Shown here: positions 14,645 through 15,490 of the stretch, in pieces | Layout of the letters: each line of letters begins with the position of its first letter | Position numbering within the stretch: position 1 is the first letter of the stretch | NCBI GenBank assembly: GCA_947632685.1 | Contig: CANRQD010000020.1 | Location: 1 to 15,490 of the forward strand | Direction of reading: 5' to 3' | DNA: 15,490 nt | Origin: an uncultured Bacilli bacterium | GTDB lineage: Bacteria > Bacillota_I > Bacilli_A > RF39 > UBA660 | Notes under the pieces: generated by a model | Told to the model about the DNA's origin: nothing | What the model saw: the letters and a program-made list of their open reading frames with translations, nothing else | Databases searched by the model: none | Translations under genes and position numbers: made by a program

Positions 14645-15490
14645 TATATCCATTCCTTTTTAAATAAACCATAAGTATAGAAATATCTGCAGGATTTACT
14701 CCACTTATTCTTGAAGCCTGACCAATTGAAGTTGGTCTTATCTCTGATAATTTTTGACGTGCTTCACTAGCAATATTTAAAATATTATTATAATCGATAT
14801 TCTCAGGAATTTTTTTATTTTCTAGATTTAACATTTTTTCTGCTTCTTTATTAGCTTTCTTTATATATCCTTCATATCTTGTATTAATTTCTATTTGCTC
14901 TAATACTTCATCACTATAATCTAAATCTATAAAATGCTTTATATTTTTTATACTTATCTCTGGTCGTTTTAATAAATCATATAGGCTTAATCCATCTTTT
15001 AGTTCACTACTTCCTATTTCTTTTAAATATTTATTTACTTCTTCTTTTGGAGTAATTCTTGTTTCTTTTAATTTAACATATACTTGTTCTATTTCTTTTT
15101 TCTTGTTCTTAAACTCTTCATATTTTTCTTCACTTATTAATCCGACTTTATACCCATAATCTCTTAATCTAATATCAGCATTATCATGTCTTAATAATAA
15201 GCGATATTCAGCACGTGATGTTAATAACCTATATGGATCTTTTACTCCTTTTGTTACTAAATCATCTATTAATACTCCTATATATGCTTCATTTCTTTTT
15301 AATATTAATGGTTCTTTTCCTTCTAATTTTAAAGCTGCATTTATTCCCGCAAGTAGTCCTTGACCTGCTGCCTCTTCATAACCACTTGTTCCATTTATTT
15401 GTCCTGCTGTAAATAATCCTTCTACTAACTTTGTTTCTAAATTTTGTTTTAGTTGTTTAGAATCTATTGCATCATATTCTATGGCATATG
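14637..15490 (-). CDS. mnmG: tRNA uridine 5-carboxymethylaminomethyl modification enzyme MnmG, 5' end outside window
   Basis: MnmG (GidA) is the FAD-dependent partner of MnmE that modifies the wobble uridine of certain tRNAs. The window holds the last 283 codons, reading in frame from 15488. Visible family blocks are YAIEYDAID at the edge, [20 protein letters not shown] and LLAGINAAL about 40 residues later, then [32 protein letters not shown], and the C-terminal [19 protein letters not shown]. The N-terminal FAD-binding dinucleotide fold is outside. rsmG overlaps its 3' end. The gene order predicts mnmE, jag, yidC, rnpA, rpmH and dnaA further to the right. Confidence 0.97.
   Translation of the reverse strand, partial: YAIEYDAIDSKQLKQNLETKLVEGLFTAGQINGTSGYEEAAGQGLLAGINAALKLEGKEPLILKRNEAYIGVLIDDLVTKGVKDPYRLLTSRAEYRLLLRHDNADIRLRDYGYKVGLISEEKYEEFKNKKKEIEQVYVKLKETRITPKEEVNKYLKEIGSSELKDGLSLYDLLKRPEISIKNIKHFIDLDYSDEVLEQIEINTRYEGYIKKANKEAEKMLNLENKKIPENIDYNNILNIASEARQKLSEIRPTSIGQASRISGVNPADISILMVYLKRNGYNE

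Noticed and set aside
15211..15220. CACGTG core at about 15212-15217 and again at 14221-14226, considered as parS
   Set aside because: The flanks do not match TTT/AAA of parS on either side, and both fall in strongly conserved codons of mnmG (SRAEYR) and rsmG (TRAV), which explains them.
1..15490. Possible alternative genetic code (TGA as Trp) suggested by the extreme AT content
   Set aside because: Tryptophans at conserved positions (for example in the M23 domain, DnaB and AbgT) use TGG, and no gene needs to read through TGA to reach its family length.

Overview
The window is a strongly AT-rich bacterial chromosome segment in which every gene lies on the minus strand. Its content and order (mnmG, rsmG, noc, soj/parA, spo0J/parB, then ychF, rpsF, ssb, rpsR, a gdpP-position DHH protein, rplI and dnaB) match the left flank of the replication origin in Bacillota such as Bacillus subtilis. 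The origin should therefore lie beyond the right edge, and all genes point away from it, co-directional with the fork. Tryptophan is encoded by TGG and stops are TAA or TAG, so I see no sign of the Mycoplasma code. A LysM/G5/M23 wall hydrolase and two lipoproteins suggest a cell with a wall. An uncultured, low-GC, possibly gut-associated Bacillota is a reasonable guess, but the species cannot be named from this.

Layout from right to left, in the direction of transcription. (1) 15490-14012: the 3' part of mnmG overlaps rsmG. (2) 13906-12407: noc, with its own promoter and terminator, encodes a ParB paralog with a very long acidic insertion. (3) 12313-8000: a tight operon of parA, parB, an MscS-type channel, a small DUF951 protein and an AbgT-family transporter, closed by a hairpin terminator. 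(4) 7891-6244: ychF from its own promoter, then a small lipoprotein gene. (5) 6135-5127: the rpsF-ssb-rpsR operon, with a strong promoter, a leader with two hairpins, and a terminator. (6) 5035-4208: a second, unrecognised lipoprotein gene with its own terminator. (7) 4110-1: an operon with a strong promoter encoding a DHH/DHHA1 phosphodiesterase, rplI, dnaB and an M23 peptidase whose 3' end is outside the window.

Functionally this is housekeeping: tRNA and rRNA modification, chromosome segregation and nucleoid occlusion, ribosomal proteins, single-stranded DNA binding, the replicative helicase and probable cyclic-dinucleotide turnover. The departures from the usual plan are the most interesting part: the Noc insertion and missing membrane helix, a GdpP-like protein reduced to its catalytic half with an altered DHHA1 motif, a transporter and channel gene behind parAB, a wall hydrolase gene overlapping dnaB, and two orphan lipoproteins around the rpsF operon. 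I see no mobile element, CRISPR array, tRNA or rRNA. No stretch over about 110 bases lacks a gene, and I do not see an obviously new defence or mobile system. Several start codons were moved from the longest ORF to the one with a ribosome binding site; reasons are given per gene.
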